Source of the DNA: Limisphaera sp026417315
Lineage (GTDB): Bacteria > Verrucomicrobiota > Verrucomicrobiia > Limisphaerales > Limisphaeraceae
DNA length: 64,000 nucleotides
NCBI RefSeq assembly: GCF_049537125.1
Contig: NZ_JBMVQY010000004.1
Coordinates: 62,001 to 126,000, forward strand
Direction: 5' to 3'
Shown here in pieces: positions 1-9,900 of this stretch; within the stretch, counting starts at the first letter, position 1; every line of letters starts with the position of its first letter. The position numbers and the translations under genes are program-made. Under the pieces are notes generated by a model, which was not told the DNA's origin, made no database searches, and worked only from the letters and a program-made list of their open reading frames with translations.

Positions 1-1805
1 CCGCTCCGCCGACCGAGCAGGTGGACGTGGGGCAGGTCTCGATCAAGATCGCCCCGCCGCTGACGGATGTACGGCTGGCCGATGTGCTCGATGCCATCGT
101 CCGCGTGGCCGAGCGCCCCATCAAATACTCCATCGAGGAATACGCGGTGGTCTTCTCGCTGCGCGGTCAGGAGCCGCTGCGCCTAGAGACGCGCGTGTTT
201 AAGGTTGACCCGAACACCTTCTATCAGGGCCTCGAATCGGTGGAAGGGACGCAGTTCGGCGCTTTCGCCACCTCGACCGGCGGCGGCGGCGGCGGCGCGT
301 TTGGGGGCGGCGGATTCGGCGGCGGGTTCGGCGGTGGATTCGGCGGGGGCGGCGGAGGCATGACCCTGGGTACGGTGGTGCCGCGCGTCAACGTGGCCGG
401 CGGAGTGAGCTTCGGAGGCGGCTTTGGTGGCGTGGGTGGAGGGGGCGGCCAGGCCGGTGCCGGCGGCGGTGGCCTCCGGTTCATTACCCGCACCAACTCC
501 ACGGCCGATGTGAGCGCGGCAGTCCGCGATTACTTCCTGACCCTGGGCGTGGACCTGAACCCGCCCAAGGCGGTCTTCTGGAACGATCGCGCCGGCCGAC
601 TGATCGTGCGGGCCACGCCCGAGGATCTCGACATCATCCAGGCCGCCATTCAGGTGCTCAACGAGGCCCCGCCCCAGGTCAACATCCGGACCAAGTTCAT
701 CGATATTTCGCAGGAAGACTCTCGTGCCCTGGGCTTCGATTGGTACCTGGGCAACTGGCTCATGGGCGGCGGCCGGATCGGCTTGCAAGGCGGTACCGCG
801 CCCTCGTACGCCGGTTCGCCCAGTCAGGCCAATCCCGCTGGCACGTTCCCCGGCGTGTTTATCCCCGGCGGCTTGGCAGGTCAGCCGGGTGCCGGCGCGG
901 GCCAACAACCCGGCGTGGGGCAACAACCTGGAGTCGGAGGGCAACCGGGCCAGGCGGTTCCCACCGACATCAACACTCTGATTCTGCCTGCGCCGTCCGA
1001 TGCCCGAGTAACCTCGGGGCTGCGGAATGAACTGAACGCGCCCTCCGTCTTTACCCTCACGGGAATCTTGACGGATCCGCAGTTCCGGCTGGCCATTCAG
1101 GCATTGGAACAACGGAAAGGCGTGGAGCTTCTCACGGCACCCGAGGTCACCACCCTCAGCGGTCGCCAGGCCCAGGTGAATCTGGTGGACATCAAATCGG
1201 TCGTCGTGGGATTGAGCACCGGCCAGACCGCGGCGGGCGGTGCCGGCGGACTGGCGGGCGTGGGCGGCGCCGGTGCCGTCGCCGGACAGATCGGATACGA
1301 CATCGCTTCGCTGCCGTTTGGGCCCACGCTGGACGTTCTGCCGGTTGTCTCGGCCGACGGATATACGATTCAATTGACCATCCTGCCCACGGTCACCGAG
1401 TTCATCGGTTATGATACCGAAACCGCCCGCCAGTTTGTGCCGCAGGTCCAGTCCGTGGGCGCCGGAGCCATCGGTGTACCGCTGACGGCGCAGCTCCCGC
1501 TGCCCATTTTCCGCGTCCGACAGGTCACCACCACGGCCATTGTGTGGGACGGCCAGACCGTGGTGCTCGGTGGGCTGCTGAGCGAGAGCGTCGCCAAGGT
1601 GCGCGACAAGGTCCCCGTGCTGGGCGACCTGCCCTTGCTGGGACGGTTCTTCCGCAGCGAATCGGACGCCAAACAGAAAAAGAATCTCCTCATCTTCGTC
1701 ACGCCCCGGATCATCGACCCGGCCGGCAACCCGGTGCATTCGGACGACGAAATGCCGTTCGCGCAAACGGCCATCCCGCCGCAAACGGTGTCGGCGCAAC
1801 CCTGA
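1..1805 (+). CDS. Secretin-family outer-membrane channel protein, 5' end missing
   Basis: The reading frame is open to the left window edge (codons from base 3 read A-P-P-T-E-Q before the GTG at 21), so the start lies outside the window. The visible 600 residues contain a short secretin N-type repeat (AVFWNDRAGRLIVRATPEDL, nt 573-632) and the secretin core. The C-terminal signature is GQTVVLGGLLSES...KVPVLGDLPLLGRFF...LLIFVTPRIIDP (about nt 1550-1730). Secretins form the outer-membrane gate of type II secretion or type IV pili. Odd features are a very glycine-rich stretch (nt about 280-475, GGG/GGF repeats) and a second Gly/Gln/Pro-rich insert (nt about 870-960), both probably disordered loops. 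Which machine it serves cannot be told because no pilus or secretion neighbours are in the window. The exported proteins encoded downstream are possible clients, but this is inference. Confidence 0.88.
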   Translation, partial: APPTEQVDVGQVSIKIAPPLTDVRLADVLDAIVRVAERPIKYSIEEYAVVFSLRGQEPLRLETRVFKVDPNTFYQGLESVEGTQFGAFATSTGGGGGGAFGGGGFGGGFGGGFGGGGGGMTLGTVVPRVNVAGGVSFGGGFGGVGGGGGQAGAGGGGLRFITRTNSTADVSAAVRDYFLTLGVDLNPPKAVFWNDRAGRLIVRATPEDLDIIQAAIQVLNEAPPQVNIRTKFIDISQEDSRALGFDWYLGNWLMGGGRIGLQGGTAPSYAGSPSQANPAGTFPGVFIPGGLAGQPGAGAGQQPGVGQQPGVGGQPGQAVPTDINTLILPAPSDARVTSGLRNELNAPSVFTLTGILTDPQFRLAIQALEQRKGVELLTAPEVTTLSGRQAQVNLVDIKSVVVGLSTGQTAAGGAGGLAGVGGAGAVAGQIGYDIASLPFGPTLDVLPVVSADGYTIQLTILPTVTEFIGYDTETARQFVPQVQSVGAGAIGVPLTAQLPLPIFRVRQVTTTAIVWDGQTVVLGGLLSESVAKVRDKVPVLGDLPLLGRFFRSESDAKQKKNLLIFVTPRIIDPAGNPVHSDDEMPFAQTAIPPQTVSAQP

Positions 1806-1907
1806 CCGGGGCTTCGACGACAGGGAGGACACTGCGGATTGAAGCGCGACCGCGAGGGTCGGGCCCATGTCCGCGACACGAACGAACGTGGGGCGACACT
1901 GATAACG

Positions 1908-2894
1908 ATGGGTGGGGCAGAACCACGGTTGCTGCTGGTGGACGGGCACGCGTATGCCTACCGCGCCTTCCACGCGATCCGCGATCTGCGGGGTCCGGAC
2001 GGTCGCCCCACCAACGCGATCTTTGGGTTCATCCAGGCATTCGAGAAGTTGCGGCAACGGTTGCAGCCCAGTCACGCCGCCGTGCTGTGGGACGGCGGCC
2101 TGGCCGCGGAACGCCTCGAAGCATTGCCGGAATACAAGGCCCAGCGACCGGAAATGCCGGAGGCACTGAAAGTCCAGCTGGACTCCATCGTGGCCTGGCT
2201 CCGAGCCGCCGGGGTGGCCACCGGCTGCCAGGAAGGCGTGGAAGCCGATGATTGGATTGCCGCCCTCGCCCGCTGGGCCGAGGGCAAAGGCTGGAACGTG
2301 ATCATCGCCAGTTCGGACAAGGATTTCATGCAACTGGTTTCGGACAGAATCGGGTTGGTCAACCCGAACGATGCCTCCGGGCGCGTCTGGACCGCGCAGG
2401 AAGTGCGCGAGAAGACCGGCGTGGACCCGCGGCAGATCGTGGATTGGCTCAGCCTGGTCGGCGACACGTCGGACAACATCCCGGGCGTTCCCGGCGTGGG
2501 ACCCAAAACGGCCGCTGCGTTGCTCCGAAGGTTCGGAACGATCGACGCGATGTTGGATCGCATCGGGGAAGTGGAGCCGGAACGGATCCGCAACGCCGTG
2601 CGTGAGGCTGCCGACGTCGTCCGGCGCAATCAGAGTCTGGTGCGGTTGCGAACGGACCTGCCCCCCGGCTTTCAGCCTGCAGAGCTGGAATTGCGAGACC
2701 CGAATGTGCCCGAGCTGCGTCGGCTTTATCAGCAGTGGGGCTTTCGCACCTTGTTGGAACGGCTCGGAGACGAATCAGAGAGGGCGCAGTCAAACGACCC
2801 GCAAACCGATTGGTTTGCCGATCTGAATGGCCGGTTGGAGCCGCACGCGGTTGCGCCCGGCGGGGAAAAAGTGGACAACCCAACGAACCACTGA
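1908..2894 (+). CDS. Stand-alone 5'-3' exonuclease (Pol I N-terminal domain type)
   Basis: The 328-residue product matches the 5'-3' exonuclease/flap nuclease domain of DNA polymerase I without the polymerase part. Visible landmarks are the N-terminal strand and metal Asp (LLLVDGHAYAYRAFHAI), the metal-binding EADDWIAALA and SSDKDFMQLV motifs, and the helix-3-turn-helix DNA-binding region LVGDTSDNIPGVPGVGPKTA (about residues 182-201). The family removes RNA primers or cleaves 5' flaps. I chose ATG 1908 because the homology begins five residues later; a non-ATG start at 1839 would add 23 unrelated residues. The last 60 residues are less conserved. The gene ends 22 bases before the next start and could be co-transcribed with the secreted-protein genes, although the functions look unrelated. 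Confidence 0.9.
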   Translation: MGGAEPRLLLVDGHAYAYRAFHAIRDLRGPDGRPTNAIFGFIQAFEKLRQRLQPSHAAVLWDGGLAAERLEALPEYKAQRPEMPEALKVQLDSIVAWLRAAGVATGCQEGVEADDWIAALARWAEGKGWNVIIASSDKDFMQLVSDRIGLVNPNDASGRVWTAQEVREKTGVDPRQIVDWLSLVGDTSDNIPGVPGVGPKTAAALLRRFGTIDAMLDRIGEVEPERIRNAVREAADVVRRNQSLVRLRTDLPPGFQPAELELRDPNVPELRRLYQQWGFRTLLERLGDESERAQSNDPQTDWFADLNGRLEPHAVAPGGEKVDNPTNH

Positions 2895-2916
2895 TAAGAA
2901 TGAACCGAGGCTGGTT

Positions 2917-4800
2917 ATGGCTGCACGGATAACCCATCGGCGCCGCATCCAAGGCCTGCTGGGGGTGGCGATGCTTCCTCTCTGGGTGATGGCCCAGGGC
3001 GATCTCGTTTTCCAGGGCGGTGAGTTTGCCCTGACCGACCCCCTGCCCGGCGACCAGGTCCAGCCCGCTGTGGCCGTCGGCCCCATGGGCGGTTACATCG
3101 TCTGGGAGGACGAATTCACCGACGGCCACGGTCAGGGCGTAAGCGCGCGCCGCTTGGACGCCAGCCTTTCGGGCGTGTTGAGCACCTTCCGTGTGAACCA
3201 GACCCTGGCGGGCGACCAGAACCGGCCCGCGGTCACAGCCCTGAAAGACGGCGGGGCGGTCTTCGCCTGGCAGAGCGGCCGCGCCAGCATGCAGCAGGTC
3301 ATGGCCCGGTTCCTTTCCCCCGACGGCCTCTGGTTGACGGACGAGCTTCAAGTCAACACCCACACGAATACGGGGAAACAATGGCCGGCCCTGGCCTGCC
3401 TTGCCGACGGCACCGTGGTTTGCGTGTGGGCCAGTTGGAATCAAGAGGCGGGCAATCGGCCCATGCAGGGTGTCTTTGGCCGGCGGTTCAGCCCCACCGG
3501 GCAGCCCCTGACCGGTGAGTTCGCCATCAACCTGACCACCCCCTACAACCAGCGAACACCCGCCGTCGCAGGTCTTGCCGACGGCCGGTTCGTGGTGGTC
3601 TGGGTCAGCGAACAACAGCGTTTCGAAAACAGTGTGGATGTTTATGCCCGCCTGTTCCGCTCCGACGGCACGCCGGTTTCCGGTGAGATCCTCGTGAATG
3701 CCGACACCAATGTCTGTGCCAATCCCCAGGTGGCCGCTCTGCCCGGCGGTGGGTTCCTGGTGATCTGGGGACAAAAGGACACCCTGGTGCGCAGTAACAG
3801 TTGGGACATTTGGGGCCGCGCGTTCGACGCCAACGGCAGCGGCGGCGCTGTGCGACGGTTGAACACCCACACCTTCGGCGATCAGTTCGCGCCGAAGATC
3901 GCGTCGGCCCGGAACCAGGCGCTGGTGGTGTGGACCAGTCTGGAGCAGGACGGTTCCCGCGAGGGCGTGTTCGGGCGCGTGCTCGATGCCAGCGGCCTGC
4001 CTTTGGGCGGGGAGATTCAGCTCAACACCACCACGCGAGGCCAGCAAATCCATCCCGCCGTGGCGGGTGACGGTGCCGGCCGTCTTCTGGTTGTCTGGAG
4101 CAGCTTTACCGGCGTTGATCACGGCTTCGACCTTCGAGCCCAGCGCGTCGCGTCGGCCTCCGAACCGCTGCTCCCGCTGGACCCGCCCGTGGTCAGTGTG
4201 CTGGGATCGAACGCGCTCTCCGTGTCCTGGGCGCCCTTGGCTGGTTTCCCGGTGCAGGCCTACGAGCTGTACATGAACGGTGCCGAGCCACCCCAGGCCA
4301 CGGTGGTGACCACCCGGAATGTGGTCACCGTGTCGAATCTCCTGCACAGCACCACGTACAGCTTCCGCGTGGCTTATGTGTTGACGAACGGTCAGCGTTC
4401 GCCGCTCTCGGCGCCGGGAAGCAACACGACTTACGGCGTCTGGTCCTATGGCGGAATCCCCTCGGAATGGATGGCTCAGCACTTTGGAGCCGACCTGTGG
4501 TCCTGGCCCCGCCCGCAGGACGATGCGGATGGGGACGGTGCGACCAACTGGGAGGAATTCCTCGCGGGGACCGATCCGCGGGATACGCGCAGCGTCCTCC
4601 GGGCACGACTGCACCGGGCGCCGAACGGAATGTATTTGGAATGGAACACCCAGCCGGGCCTGGTCTATCAGGTCCAGGCCTCCGGCGGTCTGACCGGCTG
4701 GACAAACCTCGGTGGTCCGCGGTTTGCGCACGGGACGCGCGACAGCATGCTGGTCCCGGGGGGAGAGGCTGCCTTTTATCGGGTGATCCGACTGCGCTGA
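2917..4800 (+). CDS. Exported beta-propeller/FN3 protein with C-terminal YYRV-type module
   Basis: The predicted product is 627 residues with an N-terminal signal peptide (basic start MAARITHRRRIQ, hydrophobic GLLGVAMLPLWVMA, cleavage near AQG). Residues about 30-410 contain at least six repeats of the form ..LADGRFVVVWxS.., typical of a beta-propeller that reads like a secreted binding domain. A fibronectin type III domain follows (nt about 4170-4440). Then comes a calcium-binding thrombospondin-3-like stretch (DDADGDGATNWEEFLAGTDP, nt 4519-4578) and a C-terminal module (YQVQASGGLTGWTNL ... AFYRVIRLR) shared with other exported proteins here. ATG 2917 was chosen over an upstream non-ATG start at 2827 because it gives a good signal peptide and has GAGG about 7 bases upstream. 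Binding partner and function are unknown. Confidence 0.8.
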   Translation: MAARITHRRRIQGLLGVAMLPLWVMAQGDLVFQGGEFALTDPLPGDQVQPAVAVGPMGGYIVWEDEFTDGHGQGVSARRLDASLSGVLSTFRVNQTLAGDQNRPAVTALKDGGAVFAWQSGRASMQQVMARFLSPDGLWLTDELQVNTHTNTGKQWPALACLADGTVVCVWASWNQEAGNRPMQGVFGRRFSPTGQPLTGEFAINLTTPYNQRTPAVAGLADGRFVVVWVSEQQRFENSVDVYARLFRSDGTPVSGEILVNADTNVCANPQVAALPGGGFLVIWGQKDTLVRSNSWDIWGRAFDANGSGGAVRRLNTHTFGDQFAPKIASARNQALVVWTSLEQDGSREGVFGRVLDASGLPLGGEIQLNTTTRGQQIHPAVAGDGAGRLLVVWSSFTGVDHGFDLRAQRVASASEPLLPLDPPVVSVLGSNALSVSWAPLAGFPVQAYELYMNGAEPPQATVVTTRNVVTVSNLLHSTTYSFRVAYVLTNGQRSPLSAPGSNTTYGVWSYGGIPSEWMAQHFGADLWSWPRPQDDADGDGATNWEEFLAGTDPRDTRSVLRARLHRAPNGMYLEWNTQPGLVYQVQASGGLTGWTNLGGPRFAHGTRDSMLVPGGEAAFYRVIRLR

Positions 4801-4807
4801 ATTCTCT

Positions 4808-6964
4808 ATGTGGCGCTTTTGCAAACGCTTGTGTTGGATGGGGCTGGCCCTGGGCCTGGCCGCCCGGCTCCACGCCTTCAGCCTCCTCGGGCCGGTGAAT
4901 GAGGCCTACCAGGTTCCCACCATCGGCTACAACCTGGCGGCCAACGCGGACATCGGTGTACCCAAGAACCTCGGTGAGGAATACCGATGGAATCTGCCCG
5001 TGGTTTACTACGCTTACGATGCCTCCTTCTTGGACTATTTCGGCTCCAACGGGGTAGCTGCGATTGAGCAGGCCATCGCAGTTTTCAACAGTTTGAGCAA
5101 TGTTTCGAGCTACAGCACGGACCTGTCGGAGTTTCCTTTGGAAGTCACCCGGTACAACTACCGGGCTCAGGCGTTGAGCCTGGCGGATTTGAAATCGGTG
5201 GCGATGCATTTGATTTTGGAGGAGTTGGGCCTGGCCGAGTCGGTGCGTTGGATTTGGTGTTTGCGGGACCGTTACCCCCAGGGAGGGGCTCCCTGTCCCT
5301 TCATGATTTATCACGTGATCCGACGGAACTTCGACCCCGTCACCTTTGAACCCAGCAGTTACGTGAACGGGGTTCTGTGGTCGTATTTCATCAACGAGAT
5401 TTGCACGGGGCCCGATCCCTTGGCCGATGCGGTGGAGTACCTTGTGGATCCGCTGGCGCAGCTCAACTTGCCTGTCAGCGAGAGTCTCTGGTTTGACTAT
5501 GGCGTCTACTTGACCGGTCTGAGCCGGGACGACGTGGGAGGCCTCCGGTATCTCTGGCGATCCAACAATGTGAATTGGGAAGCCATTACGCAGGACAGCA
5601 TCCTCTTCTACACGAATTTTCAAACCGCCCAGATGCTTGTCAGCTCGAATCTCAATACTTTGGTGGCCGCGGCATGGACGAACGATGCCATAGCTCTCCA
5701 AGGGCTTTACCCGGGTTTGGTAATCCAGCAGACCGAGCCGGTGTTCACGACCGAGGTGACCACCAATATTGTCGCCTACTTCACGAATGCACCTTGGGCC
5801 CCGGCGCCCTGGCAAACCCTCGTGTTTGCCACAAATTATGTCACCAATTACGTGGTGCGGTACCGGCACACGTTCGGCAATGTGATCACCAACCAGTATT
5901 TCCCCTACACCTTGGCGACCGTGGTGACCACGAACATTGGGCCGTGCCAGAATCAGTGGGGTTACCCCGGCGGCATCTGTACCAACATCACCACGAACCA
6001 CATTGTTCTCGAGGTGCCCTCCGGAGACTTCTTCATCCTGCCCACCAATGCGTTGTGCGGATACGTCCTGCTTTCGAATCTGCCCCCGATCCTCCAGGTC
6101 GTCACCAACCAGATCGCCCTGGCCACCAATCAAGTGGGGCAGCAATTCTCGCAGCAGGTCTTCACCTACTTCACGAACCACGCAATCGTGATCCATCCCG
6201 TCAGTTGCGAGACCAACGTGCCGATGAATCGACAGGGGATCGAACGGATGCAGTTCGTCCGGGCCGAGTACGACTCTTTGTTGGGGCGATTTTTCGAGCC
6301 CATCACGAATTACTACACCCTGCACGCGGTCACGAACAATCGGATCGTCAAACAACACATCCAGCGGGTGGTGACGGCGCCGGATTTTCTGTTTTATGCA
6401 GATGACTTGAACCTGAATATTGCCGTGCGGTCTTCGACCGCGGGCATTTTCATTGATACGAATGCGATTCCGGGCCTGGCTGGTCCGGGCCATATTGAAC
6501 CCAACATCACCATTGGTTTCAACCGGGTGGGCCCCATGAACATCAACATCTACAGTCCTTTCCTCTTGTTCAGTGGATTGACGGAGCGAGTGGGTATCAC
6601 GAACTTCATCTGGGGCAGCTTCGATGGAAGCACCAATCCGCCGGTGGTCTATCCGCAGAGTCTGAGTCTGCGGCAGCTCGAGGATATGATTTTGACCGCG
6701 CTCACGATCTCCCCGCTGGCCCTCCCTCATGGTGTGGTCGGGCAATTCTACCAGGTGACCTTCACCGTCACCGGCGGCGACCCCCCCTATACGTTCTCGC
6801 TGGCCGAGGACTCTCCCGGGTTGCCGCCCGGCTTGGACCTCGCCCCCGGCGGCGTGTTGCTGGGCACGCCGAGAACCCCGGGGACGTATGACTTCGTGCT
6901 GCAGGTACAGGATGCACAGGGCCGGCGGCGGTTGCAGCCCTATTCGCTGACCATTCGCCTATGA
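4808..6964 (+). CDS. Exported protein with degenerate matrixin-like domain and C-terminal putative Ig domain
   Basis: The 718-residue product has a signal peptide (MWRFCKRLCWMGLALGLAARLHA). Residues about 45-250 follow the order of a bacterial matrixin/metzincin domain: a strand region YRWNLPVVYYAYD, a helix GVAAIEQAIAVFNSLSNVSSY, a region ALSLADLKSVAMHLILEELG where the active-site helix would sit, and LSRDDVGGLRYLW near the end. The zinc motif HExxHxxGxxH is not present (MHLILEELG), so it is probably not an active protease. Residues about 260-560 are unusually rich in Thr-Asn pairs. The C-terminus (nt about 6700-6955, DPPYTFSLAEDSPGLPPGLDL) resembles a He_PIG-type Ig domain. It starts 7 bases after the previous stop and overlaps the next gene by ATGA, so it is very likely in the same operon. 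The matrixin relation is my reading of the pattern, not a database result. Confidence 0.72.
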   Translation: MWRFCKRLCWMGLALGLAARLHAFSLLGPVNEAYQVPTIGYNLAANADIGVPKNLGEEYRWNLPVVYYAYDASFLDYFGSNGVAAIEQAIAVFNSLSNVSSYSTDLSEFPLEVTRYNYRAQALSLADLKSVAMHLILEELGLAESVRWIWCLRDRYPQGGAPCPFMIYHVIRRNFDPVTFEPSSYVNGVLWSYFINEICTGPDPLADAVEYLVDPLAQLNLPVSESLWFDYGVYLTGLSRDDVGGLRYLWRSNNVNWEAITQDSILFYTNFQTAQMLVSSNLNTLVAAAWTNDAIALQGLYPGLVIQQTEPVFTTEVTTNIVAYFTNAPWAPAPWQTLVFATNYVTNYVVRYRHTFGNVITNQYFPYTLATVVTTNIGPCQNQWGYPGGICTNITTNHIVLEVPSGDFFILPTNALCGYVLLSNLPPILQVVTNQIALATNQVGQQFSQQVFTYFTNHAIVIHPVSCETNVPMNRQGIERMQFVRAEYDSLLGRFFEPITNYYTLHAVTNNRIVKQHIQRVVTAPDFLFYADDLNLNIAVRSSTAGIFIDTNAIPGLAGPGHIEPNITIGFNRVGPMNINIYSPFLLFSGLTERVGITNFIWGSFDGSTNPPVVYPQSLSLRQLEDMILTALTISPLALPHGVVGQFYQVTFTVTGGDPPYTFSLAEDSPGLPPGLDLAPGGVLLGTPRTPGTYDFVLQVQDAQGRRRLQPYSLTIRL

Positions 6965-9900
6965 TGAAACGCAAGTGGAGAGCCCGAAATTGGGCGGCCG
7001 TTTGGGTCTTGTGGCTGGGGATGCTGGTGCCTCCCGCGCAGGCTGCGGACGAGCTCTTCTTGAACAGCGGCGTGCTCCGGGCCGTTTTTCCGCCCGAACC
7101 CCTGCCCGTCATTGATGCGCGACGCGTGGTCAACCTGGGCATTCTGGCCCTGACCAACGCACTGCTTCCGGGCCCCATCGAGTTTCAAAACGTGCTGTTC
7201 ATTACGAACCGGGGGCAGTGGTGGGGCAGCCCTGGCTACCGATTGGAGACCATTGACCCTCAGGGCAATCCCCAGCGGCGCATGGCGGCCGTGTTCCATA
7301 ATGAGGGCCTGCTCCACCCCAACGCCGCAGAGGTGTCCACCGATCTTTGGTTGCTCGTGCAGGCGACGAACATCATCAACCGGGGCAGGCTGGAAATCGG
7401 TCCGTTCGGACAGATCAATCTAACAGGTCACAACCTGGATTTGCGCGGAGGCGAGTTGAGGTATGTCGAGTCCGGCGACACCAATTTTGCCCTGCGCACT
7501 TACGACATTTACTGGGGTTTCAATACCAATGCCCTCAACCCTTTCACAACCTTCAGTTGGGCTTTTGCCCCTCCGCTGATTAGTGACCCTCATTGGGTGA
7601 CCACCTTGCAAGACATTTTTTATCAATCGATGTTGACCCAGGTCACATTACCTGCGGGGTTCGATACCCATGTTCAAATCAGCGACGCCGGCAACAACAA
7701 CTTCCTCATACAGGCAGTTTACGTATACAACGCGTCGCTGGAAATCCAAACGGAGGTCCGAATGATCCCCAACCTCCGCGTGGTGCGTTGGAGCGGTTTG
7801 GTGACCAATCCGGTTACTCGGTTTATCCAGACCAACGAAGTCTATCTCACGGAATTCCTCACGCCAGAGAACTACAATTACAATCTTACCAATGGCTCGC
7901 TTTACATTGCATCTGTGAATCCCGCCGGGGCCTTTCGTCCATTCAACTTCGTCGTGAGCAGCGTCCCTCCGCCTTTTTATAATGCCATGCCGGTTGTCGC
8001 GCCGAGCGGCTATGATCCCACGTTGTTGACGATGGGCACGAACGCGACGCCGGAATCCACGAACTCCGGATACTTTACCAAACTGATTCCTGCAGTAATG
8101 CTGCCGTCTTCCAGCCAGATCGGCAGTGGATTTTCGAACGTTCTGGGACGCATGGAGTTGGTGGCCGGATCGGCCCTGGATTTGCGGGAGGCGCGGCTTA
8201 ACGTGCCCAGCTATCTGCGGCTGGACGGGACGAACCATTTCGTGGGCAGCACGAACGCCCAAATCGAGGCCCCGTTCAGCGACATTCGGCTCAGCTCCAC
8301 GAATGGTTTGTTGGAGATCCGGCATCTGCAATTACCGCGCGTACCCCGGATGGTGGGCGACCTCCGGGCATGGGTGGGGATGTGGACAAACATCACCGCG
8401 ACGGGAGAGGGACTGTGGTACCGGGTGCTGATGATCAGCAACTACTTCGAGCCGAGCGCCGAGCCCATGATTCAGGATTTGGAACTACGCAGTCCCCGGT
8501 CCCCCTACGAGGTGCGCGTGGCGGACAAACTGAACGTCCTCCGGAGCGCATTGATCGACGCGGAACGCGTGACGCTTACTACGAATCTGCCGCCGGGGCG
8601 CGAACTCCCGCCCTGGCTCCTTGCGCCATTCCATCCGAGAGGCGAGCTGAATTTCCTTAGCAATACGATCGCTTGGGCCGAGAGTTTTCCCCGGCTGCGC
8701 TATCTGACCAACGAGGGGAACATCACGGTTAGCAATGCAGCCAGCCTCCTCGGGCTCCGCCGGCCGCCGTGGTCTCCGTCGGTTTTTCAGGAGCCGTATG
8801 AAGCCGTGATCAACAAGGGCAGCGTGGATGCCCATGGGCTCGAGATCTGGAGTCGTTTCGTCCAGAACGAGGGCGCCCTCCTAAGCTGGTTCGGTCCCCT
8901 GCGTATCCGGGCTGGCGAGATGCGGCTGGGCAGTCCGGAGACGAATTTGTTGGGGCGAATCGAGGCACCGCTCGCAAACGTGGAACTCGGGGCGGACGGA
9001 ATCCAAGTGACCAATCACACAATTCAGGCTGGTCGGCGTTTGGTGCTGGGGGGCACCAACTATCTGGGAGATGCCGACACCACCAATAACGTCTTCACTG
9101 CCCGGGACGGGTTGACGCTGACCGTGCGGCCGGCGGCCGGAGATCTTCGGGGTACGACCATCACCAATTTCGCCCCGGCTTATGCCTACAACGTGACGGT
9201 ATGGGCCGGCGAGGACCGCGGTGCGACGCCGGAGGGCTTCACCAACAATGCTGCGATCGGTCGGCTGCTCCTGGACGGGCAATTCGGGTCCGTCTTCCGG
9301 TTCCAGGGCCTGGGAGTCAGCAATGCGCTGTACGTGGACCAACTCATTCTCTTGAACTATGCGACCAATGAATTGAACAACGCGTTTGTGGCACTGGACA
9401 TCGCGCCCAACCTGGTCGTTTATTACGCGGACCTGTGGGTGGGGAATCGACGGCTGGCTGAGCCCGTGGACTCGAGCCGGTACAACCAGGGGCGGCTCCG
9501 CTGGGTGCGCGACTACGCCGGCGGCTTTTACGGTTCCACGAACCTCGTCATCGGAAGCTTGGAAATTCGCATCAATGCGGCGCTGCGGGAATCCACGGAA
9601 CTGGACTCGGACGGGGACGGGATTCCGAATGCCTTGGATCCGGTGCCGGTGTTGGTACCTGAGGCCGTCACTCCGGCGGATGTGCCCCTGACGGCGCAGT
9701 GGCAGACGGGCGCCACGCCCTTCGTCATTTTGACCTGGCCCTCCCTGCCCGGTGCCGTGAACACCGTTTACGAAAGTGCGTCACTCACTGCGCCGAATTG
9801 GCAAGTGGTCTTGAAGACGAATTTCGCGACGCTACCACTTCCGGCTGATGTGCCTTGCTGGGATCCCGCGTGTTGGACGAATGTCCTGCCGGGCCGGGCC

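Noticed and set aside
183..2333. 716-codon - strand open frame opposite the secretin and exonuclease genes
   Set aside because: High GC content keeps the opposite strand free of stops; residues are rich in Arg, Gly, His and Gln and show no domain.
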